From Gracilaria gracilis (lineage: Eukaryota; Rhodophyta; Florideophyceae; Gracilariales; Gracilariaceae), in assembly GCA_030374805.1 (NCBI GenBank), contig JARGSG010000225.1, positions 1,048,564 through 1,112,563 of the forward strand: a stretch of DNA of 64,000 nucleotides. Reading direction: 5' to 3'. A program made the position numbers and the translations under genes. The notes beneath the pieces were generated by a model. That model was not told the origin of the DNA, did not search any database, and worked only from the letters and a program-made list of their open reading frames with translations. Of this stretch, positions 10,872-20,621 are shown one piece after another. Position 1 is the stretch's first letter, and each line of letters begins with the position of its first letter.

Positions 10872-12190
10872 AGAGCTCCTCTTTTCTTTAAGAACTTGTC
10901 CTCAAATTATATCATAGTTTATTCTAATTCTTTTTTGTTCTCTTTATCAGGTTTTTTGTTTTTGTTTTTCTTCTCTTGTAGTTTTACATTTGTTTTTGTT
11001 TTCTTTGTTTGTTTTTGTTCTTTATGTTTCTTTTTCCCTTTTTATGTACTTCGTCAACTGGTTTGGGTAGGTTAGAAATAAATGTCCGCCGTTTTTGAGA
11101 ATATTCAATGTAATTGGTGAACTTTTTCCTTCTTGTATGTATTTCGAAACTTCTTCTGTAATGCGAATATACGCCTTAGGTTCTCCTGGACAGTGTCAAA
11201 TGTTTCCAGTAATGTAATAATGCAACTCTATCATTCTACTTTCAGTAAGTGAAAGGCATAATTTTGGTTCATGCATTTCGTATAATGCAAGTATTATGTT
11301 TTTTCAATTTCCGAAATCAATGGTCCATATAATTGATAGTATGCCAAAGATATATGGAACATATTCCATAGTATAACAATTTGATTTTTTCCGGTTGGAG
11401 GTAACGGCTAACAGCCAGCCGGCTGGTTTCATCTGAGCGAATTGCAAAATTACCAATATCCTTGCCATTCAAACTCATATTGAGAACTCGTTTGATGATG
11501 GGCGAGTGAAGAACTCTTGTTCTTTGCTCCGCGCCTTCTATATATGCTTATTCCTCTGGAGCTGTTCCAGCAAGAAATGGATACATAGTTGGATATGGGA
11601 TCTCGGATGTTCGACTATTGCATTCAATTTGAATGGTCCCATTTTGTTCTTTTCATAGAAGTTTTTTTACTGCATTTCTCATACATGGAAGGTATTTTCC
11701 AGCTCTTTGGTAGTGACCATAGGTACCAACTATTAGTAAGTATATTTTTGTTGTCTAAATTCTTCTTCATACTCATCATAAGGTTGCGCATTTTATGCGC
11801 TTAGTAGTCTGCCCAATATTTGGAAGCCCACTTCTTAAAAAAATAAGCCTTTGATTTGGTCGAACCAAATGCATGTGTGTATTATGTTCCATAAAATTGC
11901 GTTCTGCGTGAATGGATTATTGGAGATTTCACTTAGATGAGTCGATAAGTATTCGTCTAGTACATAGAGCAATATGTATTCTTGTAGCGTGTAAGGATTC
12001 ATCTTGTCATTCTAATCACAACCGTTTTAGTCCAGCAGGAATGAAACTGAATTCTTACCTTTTATATTACTTTTTGTGTTTCTTTCATACTCTTCGGGAA
12101 GCTCTGGAAATATTTTTGGATTTGTTTCGCTGAACGTCAACCTCTTCCGCTTCTTTTCGAAGTCAGTACTCGATCCTCGAATTTTTTATA
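10872..12190 (-). other. 3' untranslated part of the gypsy element
   Basis: A+T-rich DNA between the chromodomain scrap and the 3' LTR. It includes about 125 bp of nearly pure pyrimidine on the plus strand (10920-11045). At its upper end (about 12190-12140, minus strand) the frame continues from the integrase/chromodomain after the solo LTR is removed. Plus-strand frames here (11589-11804 and 11912-12297) show no motif and are taken as chance. Confidence 0.6.
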
Positions 12191-12195
12191 CGATG

Positions 12196-13715
12196 TGTGG
12201 ACGTCAGTTTGGGACAAAACCAACGAACGACGCGGGTGGTGACACACCCAGGGGATCAACAAAAATTCCAGGGGGTACTAGCCTAAACGGCGATTAAGTA
12301 ACTGGCTTAACGAGACGAACATCACCAAGCCACAGCACAACTTTGAAGCCGAGGATAGAATTCCAGTGGTGGTCGCACGGCAGGACCAGCGTGAGACACA
12401 ACGACTAAAACAACCCCTACACGCGAGGGGACTGCGCTACGGAAAACAAGCAAGCGGCTCATCGCGGCCTGGTGGCCCGATTTAATACTCATTTGACCTT
12501 CAAGCTCATGTGTCACACCTTATGACATTTATAGGCGTCAAAGACGTTATCTGTGTCGTCATTACCATCAATGTTGGCGTTGATGACGTCACATAGGCAC
12601 TGTCAACATATTTGGAGAAGCTGTAAGTATTACATCGTTGTACACATCTGAAACATCTAGAAATGTTTGGAAGCCTCCGTTCCACTTCAGCTTCAACAAT
12701 AGTCTCTACGCTACACACATTGTTCGCATATGGCCCAATGTGATTGGTTATTTAGAATACCGTCGCTGATAGACTTTATTTCGAATGTCTGATTCTTTAT
12801 ATAAACTCTGGTCGACCCACCGACTTCTCCTCGGCTGGTCACCATCGTTCACGTTCCCAACCATCGAACCAGTGTTCTAACAGTGGCAGAAACGACCGAT
12901 GATGACACCGATCAATCAGATGTTCCTCAAGCCAAGCCAAGTCAACTATCCTGATTGAAACCGAAGCCAAAGAATCTACAGCTGCTTCTAATAAGCTTGA
13001 AGAACGGGAGGCGTATGGCGATGCTGATGACATCCCGGAGTTGGTGGAGGCAGAAATCGATGCGGTGGACTGTCTGCTTAGTCGCCTAGTTCGAAGCAAG
13101 CGAGTGAAATCTGGAGAGACGGATGCCTGCGGACATATTTCGGAGAGCTGACCCCGATATTGGTGCGGGGTTTGACAATAGGCATAGCCTTGTGTGCTAT
13201 TACCAAGGGCCATTCTGTTGACAAAAATGACCCTTTGCGGGTTTTCTACGATGCTGGCGGTTTCGTTCTTGCTTTCAGTTCCAAAGTCCCTTCCAATTCT
13301 TACTATATGCATGATAGTTGTACTTTTCTGCCTCTCATTTGCTTGTGCTTGCTCCACTCTTTATCACACTACATAACTTCTGTTACATTTCCTCGTTGAC
13401 GCTAAGGTGCCACACAACTATTTGTAGTGCGCGGCGACGATCGTGGTGGTGGAAGCGGTGGTGGGAGTGGTGATGGGCGTGGTGGGCCCCGCGCGGTCGG
13501 AGCGGTAACGGGCGCAATGGGGGGGCGCGGCGGCGGGCGCGGTGGACGCAGTGGGCGCGGTTGCGGGCGCGGTGGGCGCGGTGGCGGGCGCGGCGGCGTA
13601 GGTCGAGATGGGGCCAGCGCGGAAGCTGCGCTCTTATATCTCGGTCGAGAGATGAAAAAAATGTTTTGTGGTATTCCACGGAGTTTTGGGACACTCTCCT
13701 GATTCTGCCACCACA
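12196..13715 (-). repeat. Solo LTR A (about 1.5 kb) inside the gypsy 3' coding region
   Basis: On the plus strand it begins TGTGGACGTC and ends GCCACCACA, so the termini are short inverted repeats TGTGG/CCACA. It is flanked by a perfect 5-bp duplication, CGATG, at 12191-12195 and 13716-13720. Its first ~70 bp and last ~90 bp match solo LTR B (12196 region with 13990 region; 13620-13715 with 15600-15701), and both have a G-rich low-complexity block near the right end; the middles differ. Reading frames inside it (12839-13357 and 13402-13716, minus) are not supported as genes. TATATAAA at about 12795-12802 may be a promoter element of this LTR or of a further insert. Confidence 0.8.
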
Positions 13716-13720
13716 CGATG

Positions 13721-16517
13721 GCCCATAATGGATAGGTTCGGCTTCGTGTGATGGATTAGTAGTTGAATATCCATTTGATTTTTATCAGATGAATCACCAT
13801 ATTAAGGTTTAATTAAGGACACATGAAATCCGTGGTGTAACTTTTTGTATTTTTTTGGTAAGAGTAACCTATACGATGAACCAGATTTGGTGGTTCAGAT
13901 TACTTAAAAAAGGACCAATGTATTTGTAAGTGAACTTGCGTGAACTGCCTTTCGGAATTACAAGATTCTTAATCGTTTGTAATACATAGTGTGGACGCCA
14001 TTTTCGGGGCAAAACAAGGAAACGGCGCGGGTGGTGACAAACCCTGGGGAGGAAACACAAACGTAGCTCGAAAGTACCAGCTCAAAGGGGCAAAACAGAC
14101 CACTGTAGCTCAGTAGCCTCTACAACAATTCGCAAAACGACAATAACTCAACAACTGGCAACCAAAAGCAACACGGCCACAAAGAAAACACGACACGATA
14201 CCAACTCTTCCGAACAGTCAGCCAGCTTAGAGAATAGAAAGAACGGCAGACCAACCTGAACCTCTCACTGGGAAGGGGGCCGCCATCAATTGAATGAAAT
14301 GGACAAAAGCCAACACGCATGAACCAACTCAGATTCTAATGCGCAGCTTGAGTCCTACTGCGAAGCACTAAATGTATCCCACGATAGGGGCAGTGCGACA
14401 CAGATAACTGAATAATGAAATACTTCTTGTCGAATGAAAGAAGAAACGATATTGAAAGACTAAAAGCAATAGATAGTACACCGTTCTCGGCACTGCGGCG
14501 GATGTTAAGTGGTACACCAATAAACAGCAATAGATGGATACAGATACAGCTCACGTGCGACTAGAATCTTAGATCTACCACGGAGCCATTGAAAATGTAG
14601 ATATGAACAAGAACCAATGCGCATAGCCTACTCCAGCAGTGAGAGGTTCAAGTAAAGGTGTGGGGCACAAAACAAGAAGTGCAACACCAGAATGAAAGAG
14701 AGTGCGGGAGACTAGACCGCACTATAAGAGATAAAGGAGGGAGAAATAGATGACGGCAAAGAGAAGCACTGATTGTGCTCAAGGATGGGGGGTTGCCAAG
14801 AGAGAGGAGATGGTCTGCCTCGAGTTGAGTTGTTCCTGATGCTTCGAACTCGGGGGTTTATATAGACAAATGAAACATTGCATAGATTCCATTCGCGCAT
14901 ATGACATGTTCTCAAAATACACAAATATATAGGTTTCGGAGTGGGGTATGTCCGGGAGATCGCCTTCCTGCAGGCGTTGTCCAGTGGGTTCCACTTTGAC
15001 GTCTTGTCAATCTCACCATATCGGCTGGCGCGCAGGTTACACAAATGGACGTTTGTAGGGTGGAATATAGTGCCATATGCATCGTGCGGCAAACCGTCAG
15101 CATTCGGGGCGGTAGCTGCGTCAGTCGTACTTGCCCCATGTCTGACTGTAGGTGCGGATGAATTGCGAGAGTGGCACGGCAGTTGCAGTGACGCGGCGGC
15201 GGTGTCGCGGGATTGGCGTAATGGTGGCCGGGCGTCCGCGCGTTGGTGGAACGAAGGCGTGGTGGTAGCAGGATGGTGGTGCGGCTCTAGAGAGGGGCAG
15301 TAGTGCGGCGGTGAGGCGGCAATGACGCGGCAGCGGTAGGGCTGCAGTGGCAGTGTCATGGTATTGGCGCGACATTGCCGTGGTAATGGTGCGCCGGTGG
15401 CGCTAAGTCGGTGGCGCTCGGTGGCGCTCGGTGGGTGGCGCTCGGTTGCGCTCGGTTGGTGGCGCGGGTGGTTGATGACGCGGTTGCTTGGTGGCGTTTT
15501 CTGTGGCGCTCGGTTGGTGGCGCCGTTGGTGGGGGGCGCTCGGTGGCGCTCGGTGGTTGGCGCGGTCGGTCGCGTGGTAGAGATCGAGAGAGAGCGCAGT
15601 GTGGAAGCTGCGCTCTTTTATCTCAATCGAGATACCAAAAAAAAAATCATTCTGGGAAGTGTCTCTGCTGAGCGGGACACTTCCTTAAATCCGCCACCAC
15701 ACATAGTCTCCTAGATTGAAGGATTCATTTTTCCGCAAGCTATTGGCGTAGTCGGCAATTTTTGTATTTCCCTGTTCAGTTGCAATCTGAGCCAGTTTAT
15801 TGGCGTGATGTATCTGTTTTAGGAACGAGTTAGATGCATCATCTATGGGAGTATGCTCCTAATCTGATATTGAGAGTATATGATGTCCATATTCCATGTA
15901 AAATGGGCTAAACTTAGTGGCATCATTAATACTGCTGTTGTATGCATATTCTAATCCAGTAAGGTACTTTACCCAATCGCGTTGTATGTAGGTTACATAA
16001 CAACGGATCATTTCTTGCATGGTTCTAAACATGCGTTTAGTTTGACCATCTGTTTGTGGATGTAAAGAGATTGATAAGTCCAATCGGGCATTCAGTAGTT
16101 TCATAAGAGATCTCCAGAAAGTACTTGTGAATCTTGAGTCTCTATCTCATATATAAAACGCGGTAATCCGTGGTGTTTGAATAATTTTCTGTAGAATACC
16201 TCAGCAATAATTGGAGCTTTGGTATCTGATTGAAATGGTAGAAAGTGTACCATGTTGGTTAATTTATCTATGACAGCCATAACGCCGATACATTCATTGC
16301 TTTTAGGTAAGTCGATTATGAAGTCCATAGATATTACTTCCCATTTATTTGTTGGTGGGGGAAATGGCAAGAGTGGCCCCATAGGTACGGGGTCATTTCT
16401 TCTGTTTCCATTGTTGTTATTTCTATTAGAATTCCGTGGCTTTAGGAATCCCGTATTTATTCTATAGATATGATCCATGCGATCTGCGAAGTTCATCGCT
16501 TCATGCAAATTGGGCAC
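13721..16517 (-). pseudogene. Gypsy integrase, split by solo LTR B
   Basis: The minus strand reads from the end of gag straight into an integrase lacking its zinc-binding start: a PFPPP linker, WEVISMDFIIDLP (core start, about 16340-16300), then a damaged middle, then LHPQTDGQTKRMFRTMQ (about 16070-16020) and AYNSSINDATKFSP. It runs on across an in-frame TAG near 15858 to NLGDYV at about 15720, is cut by solo LTR B, and resumes at 13984 with a GPF motif (YKYIGPF) and, after a frameshift, HGFHVSLIKP, the usual end of the integrase. The chromodomain start then hits solo LTR A. Several frame breaks show it is dead. Confidence 0.85.
13990..15701 (-). repeat. Solo LTR B (about 1.7 kb) inside the gypsy integrase
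   Basis: Begins TGTGGACGCC and ends CCACCACA on the plus strand, with a perfect CATAG duplication at 13985-13989 and 15702-15706. Removing the LTR and one CATAG copy restores the integrase frame exactly: the codons for GDY at about 15712-15704 then continue as V-LQTIKNLV at about 13984, leading to KYIGPF. A TATATAAA box (minus strand, about 14858-14866) followed by a short pyrimidine-rich leader suggests the LTR's own promoter. G-rich repeats of a GGTGGCGCTC type fill about 15370-15580. Confidence 0.85.
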
Positions 16518-16559
16518 TCCGGTTCTTTCAAGTTCAATGCAAATATTATGACGCCGATT

Positions 16560-16972
16560 TTATGAATAATTAAATAGCTGTTCATCCATACTCATGTTCG
16601 GGACTTATAGTAGCCATTTGGTGAACTCCTTATTATAATATGAAACAGCACCAAGTCTTCCAACTTCTTTTATATCTGAAAGCATTTTACGTGCATTTAG
16701 TTCTCTGTTTGCTGGTTCAGAATATTCTAGCAACGTTTTCTTGAATCCTTCATACGTATTCACTTCTGTAGTGTTACTCATATATACCAGATCCCACCAT
16801 TCTAGTGCCACACCAGTCATAAAGCTTACCGCATACATTATTTCTTTGTCGTCAGGTACGGTTGCGTGAATACTTGCAAATATATTTTATATATAGTGTA
16901 GAAATGATCTGCCGTATTTACATGAAAACTCTTCGGATTTCCCGGATTTTTGTAGACTACTATGGTGTTCAT
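16560..16972 (-). pseudogene. Gypsy gag
   Basis: Capsid-type gag. The recognisable core (16838-16605) has GVALEWWDLVY, then YEGFKKTLLEYSEP, then ARKMLSDIKEVG and YNKEFTKWLL, the standard retrotransposon gag pattern. The N-terminus can be followed with a frame change up to an ATG at 16972. No CCHC zinc knuckle is visible; instead the C-terminal part goes into an Asn/Arg-rich stretch (16430-16400) that joins integrase. This junction deletes protease, reverse transcriptase and RNase H. Confidence 0.75.
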
Positions 16973-17237
16973 GATTACTTACCATATTTGTTAAGTAGAC
17001 CTTTCAGACAACAGAGAATGAAATACACAATAAAGCAGTTGTCAAAATTATGTAGGCAAGGTACTAAATTGTAAAGGGTATCTACGCATCGCCCATTGAG
17101 ATGACGTCAGTATTTATCAAGTACATAAATATGTCGCCATCAAAAACAGAGTGCACAGCAATAATTCAACAAGGTATGTAAGCAACGAGCTACAAACATA
17201 ATATATAAGCGCTCAACTACGTATCGTTTAGTTAGAT

Positions 17238-18587
17238 GTGTATTTCATGCATCTCCTTCACCACCATTCACCCCTCTTTTTTTCTGCAACAGCCATAATA
17301 ATCCTTATGCCACCATTCCCAGATTCCCACGCCGGGAATGTCGTCGACATACTTTGTGAGGCGCAAATGTCACGTGAATCAGAATTAAATCAATTTTCAA
17401 AAACAAAAATCCACCAAGATTCGGACGACGAAAATGATTCTACCTGTCCAATATATGAATCGTTTTATTCACAAAATGGATCACAAACAATATTGTCATT
17501 AACAAACTTTTCGTCGAAAGAATTTAATCTGCTATGGAACTATGTTGCTCCTGTCATTACCGCTAAATGGAACATAGGCAGGGGACGTAGGTACAAATAT
17601 GGCGACAAAGATGTGTTGTTTATGGCATTGGTAGCGCTGAAACATGGTGGCACATGGGAATTTCTAGGCAGTCTTTTTAAAATCAATGGCAACACCTTCG
17701 AAAGAATGATTTTAAAATTTATATCTTGTATTTGTTTAGAAATTTATCACAAATACGTGGATAACAACGACGGTCACTGGCCCATGAAGAAGATGCTACG
17801 TAATAATTTATCATTCAAGAACTTTAAGTTCTGCAGATACGCTACTGATGTTATATTCCAACACTCCTATCGTCCTGGGGGAGGAATGGCAGAGGGAAAG
17901 AATTATTACAGTGGAAAGCACAAATTATATGGGCTGAAGACGGAAGTGTCTGTTTTGCCCAACGGGCAGGCTATCAACTGTACGAATCATGTCCCTGGTG
18001 GCAAACCAGATATTGACCTATTTTATTCAAATATCGAAGTGCACCAAACTGCGTTAAAGAAGAGGGAACACGAAAGTCTAAATTATATTTTAGAGGCGGG
18101 TGATGATTTGGACAAATATCCAGATAGTTGGGGTATTTTGATGGACAAAGGCTATCAAGGTGCGCAGGAACATGTTCGCGCACTACTTCCGAAGAAAAAA
18201 CCTATCCATGGTTTCCTAGATATTCCGGATGTAGAAAGAAATAGAAAAATATCCTCGGATCGCATAATCGTGGAAAACTTTTTCGGAAGGTTGACAAATA
18301 TATGGTGTGTGATTGGGTCCAAGTTTAAGTGGGGAGAGAAATATTATGACGATATATTTATGTTTTGCGTGGCTTTAACTAATCAGCACATACTATGGCA
18401 TCCTCTGAGGGCGGAAGACGGAGAGTTATACAATCAAATTCGAAATCGTTTATTTTCGTTAGGGGAGAAAATTACAGGTAAGCGCAAACTAGCGCAAAAG
18501 CGCTATAGGGAAAAGCGTCAGCGTCGTATGGCTGCAAAGCTACACGATATTGGCTCTGATGACGATACCATTAATCCAAACATATGA
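17238..18587 (+). CDS. PIF/Harbinger transposase (DDE_Tnp_4 type), intact
   Basis: An uninterrupted 449-codon frame ending in TGA, of full length for the family. It would catalyse excision and insertion of its element in the nucleus. The catalytic triad is visible: Asp204 (ATDVIFQ), Asp303 (MDKGYQG) and Glu346 (IVENFFGRL). The usual YYSGKHKLYGLK block and a C-terminal basic tail (KRYREKRQRRM) are present. A TATATAAG box at about 17204-17211 sits so close to the first ATG that the true start may be a later Met (17307 or 17367). It is inserted in the opposite orientation within the leader/gag part of the minus-strand gypsy element. The Myb-like partner gene usual in this superfamily was not found, and terminal inverted repeats were not resolved. 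Confidence 0.9.
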   Translation: MYFMHLLHHHSPLFFSATAIIILMPPFPDSHAGNVVDILCEAQMSRESELNQFSKTKIHQDSDDENDSTCPIYESFYSQNGSQTILSLTNFSSKEFNLLWNYVAPVITAKWNIGRGRRYKYGDKDVLFMALVALKHGGTWEFLGSLFKINGNTFERMILKFISCICLEIYHKYVDNNDGHWPMKKMLRNNLSFKNFKFCRYATDVIFQHSYRPGGGMAEGKNYYSGKHKLYGLKTEVSVLPNGQAINCTNHVPGGKPDIDLFYSNIEVHQTALKKREHESLNYILEAGDDLDKYPDSWGILMDKGYQGAQEHVRALLPKKKPIHGFLDIPDVERNRKISSDRIIVENFFGRLTNIWCVIGSKFKWGEKYYDDIFMFCVALTNQHILWHPLRAEDGELYNQIRNRLFSLGEKITGKRKLAQKRYREKRQRRMAAKLHDIGSDDDTINPNI

Positions 18588-18599
18588 AACGCAGTTGTG

Positions 18600-20232
18600 G
18601 AAAATGGTGATCTTTACGGAATATCTACTACTTCAAGGTAATTACTTACGTTTTCTGGGTATAAGTTACAGTTCCTCTATTGAAATAAACAATATAAATG
18701 CGTTTCATGTGCGTCTTTTCTTGGTTACTCGATATCTATTTAGTTCTTCCTTAGATATTTAGGATTTCTCCAAAAGATCTAGTGGTTATTGAGATGCATT
18801 ACTTGGGCGAGCTGTTGTTCTAATACATTAGCTCTATTTAGTAAGTCAATAATATCTGTATCCATCTTGATGCTAACGATGTATAATTGTAATTAGAATT
18901 TTTGTCTTCTACGATTTGTAATTGTTATGCAGTTTTTCGATGTGGATTAAGTGTCCTCGTAGGCTACTGAGAAGTTTTGTAGTGTTTTTAATTTTTGAGT
19001 CACGCTTGTTCAGTACATGGTGTAGTACGGTCGCGCGATTTTTCTTTAAGTTCTCTTATGATTGACACAACCAGGTGTGCAATATTGTGTGATAGAAAGC
19101 ACGTTCATGGTTTCCGCAAAGTCAATTACAGCACATCAATTTTAATTTATTTGATTAAGTCCATTACTATCTTACAGTGCGAAATTTTTATGAAGACTTT
19201 TTCAAATCTTTGATAGATTCTCTGACTTTGTTAATGTCCGGTACTGAATACTCAGCTTTTACAAATTTCGGTACAAACTTATGTTTAGCTGCAAACTGGT
19301 ACGCCTTTCCAACTTGATGTAGTTTATCTTTATGAACCTGCCTTTGGATGTGTATAATATACTCGAAGGTAGTTTCGTACTTAATGCGGCAGAATATACA
19401 ATATATTTCAAAATTATATGCCCTTGATAAAGCCTTATAATGGGTGTGATTTTATTGTGTTCTTCCTACGTGTGTAAACCGTTCCTTTGTTTGCAATATG
19501 AGCACTCTACCACAGGAACAGCGAATCTGCCCGAAATATGGCCGAAATGTGACCAAAATGGGGCCATCTAGGTCGAAAAGTTGCGAAAACGTGTGACTAG
19601 GTAAACTGAATACTTTTGCAGCTTGACACGTGTAAACCTCGGCCATATTTTGGCCACTTTCGGCCGTATTTCGGCCATATGAAGAAGACTGAAAGTTTTT
19701 TATCTTAGCTCGTACACGTTCTCATAAGTTTTCGAGCTAAAAGGCCACCTTTCGGCCACATGTCGGCCATATTTCGGCCAGATTTGCTCCTCGTAAGGTC
19801 TGGATTTCCGTTATCGACTCTAGGCTTTTTGAACTTAGAATTATTTTGTAAATTGTTTATTTCTTCACTTTATTCTGTTTATAAGAAAGGATTAAATCTA
19901 TCGTTCTCCAAGTCGGCGATTTGTATTTCGCTATCAATTTCCGTAATTTTTTTCATAATATTTTTTTCAGTGTTATTGTCTTCAACTGCTTCTGCATCTA
20001 ATATAGAGTTGACTCAAGAACGAGGTAGTTCAAGACGAGGTATAGTTCTTACGCAATTTTCAAATGTAATTATAATTTTGGTAGTGTCTTCCGTATTTTG
20101 TATGTTAAATTTTTTGCCTTTGGTTTCGTTATCATTACGTTTTTTTCAAGCGTCTTTCAATATATATGTCACAAGTGTACTACATTAGAAAGAGAAAGTA
20201 TTTTGTTAGAATCTTGGTGCGAAGCTGCGAAT
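18600..20232 (-). other. PIF flank and gypsy 5' leader, no coding sequence
   Basis: Between the PIF transposase and the 5' LTR of the gypsy element. A+T-rich, with no recognisable domain. It contains the GGCC-rich inverted repeat described at 19520-19790. The exact border between PIF element and gypsy leader was not found. The primer-binding site next to the LTR at 20232 does not show a plain TGG start on the element strand. Confidence 0.5.
19520..19790. repeat. GGCC-rich inverted repeat (MITE-like)
   Basis: The left side has ATATGGCCGAAATGTGACC and similar words; the right side repeats them reverse complemented (GGCCACCTTTCGGCCACATG and GGCCATATTTCGGCC). The motif TGGCCGAAA/TTTCGGCCA occurs about eight times in either orientation. 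Related words appear in the 35-bp array near 38.9 kb and in the internal part of the MITE copies. No coding capacity. Confidence 0.5.
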
Positions 20233-20621
20233 TGTAATCATCTGCGCAGTTGCCGGGCACTTAACTTACTGTTATATTGTGCATAGTTGTAAAATATGTT
20301 AAAAATGGACTTTATGCTACGACTCTGGTCTGAGCGCGCTCGCGCTGGAAGTACGACTGCTGAAGAGCTCGAGCTTTTGTGGACTGAATAAGTGCAAGGA
20401 GAGTTGCCCGGACTTCGGTTCCCAGAAATCCGAGATGGTTTCTATAGCCTAACAGATGGATGATAGTACTACTGAAAACAACACTACCAATAAAGGCTCT
20501 CTTGTCACGTTATTTAGCTATGCAGCACTGATAACCCAGTGACCGTAAGAGCTGAGCTCATGCGCGCAGAAGGGGCAAAAGAGATGCTTCCAAGCCCCTT
20601 CCAAAAGCGCCATATGTTACA
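20233..20621 (-). repeat. 5' LTR of the nested gypsy element
   Basis: Matches 10480-10871 along its whole length. On the minus strand it starts TGTAACA and ends GATTACA. The right flank 20622-20626 (TCACA) equals the left flank of the other LTR. Confidence 0.88.

Larger units (their letters stand above)
10480..20621 (-). mobile_element. Complete Ty3/gypsy element with nested insertions
   Basis: Two direct repeats of about 390 bp (10480-10871 and 20233-20621) are the LTRs. On the minus strand they start TGTAACA. The 5 bp outside both ends are identical: TCACA at 10475-10479 and 20622-20626. Between them, reading the minus strand, come a 5' leader, gag (16972-16560), integrase (16517-15707, continuing at 13984-13721), a chromodomain scrap near 12190, a 3' untranslated part and an A/G-rich tract before the 3' LTR. 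Protease, reverse transcriptase and RNase H are absent: gag runs almost directly into integrase. Three later insertions interrupt it: a PIF/Harbinger transposon (around 17238-18587) and two solo LTRs (12196-13715 and 13990-15701). Confidence 0.88.

Noticed and set aside
13402-13716. Proline/arginine-rich proteins in overlapping minus-strand frames, and Gly-rich protein on plus
   Set aside because: They only translate the G-rich low-complexity block of solo LTR A in several frames.
14712-15359. 215-codon minus-strand ORF
   Set aside because: It lies entirely inside solo LTR B and spans its TATA box; low-complexity Pro/His/Arg content.
19760-20188. Hydrophobic 142-codon plus-strand ORF
   Set aside because: It lies antisense in the A+T-rich leader of the gypsy element; T-rich DNA read as Phe/Ser/Leu mimics membrane segments.
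20200-20240. tRNA primer-binding site next to the gypsy 5' LTR
   Set aside because: TGGTGCGAAGCTGCGAA is visible, but on the plus strand, the wrong strand for a minus-strand element; no other complementarity could be confirmed by eye.
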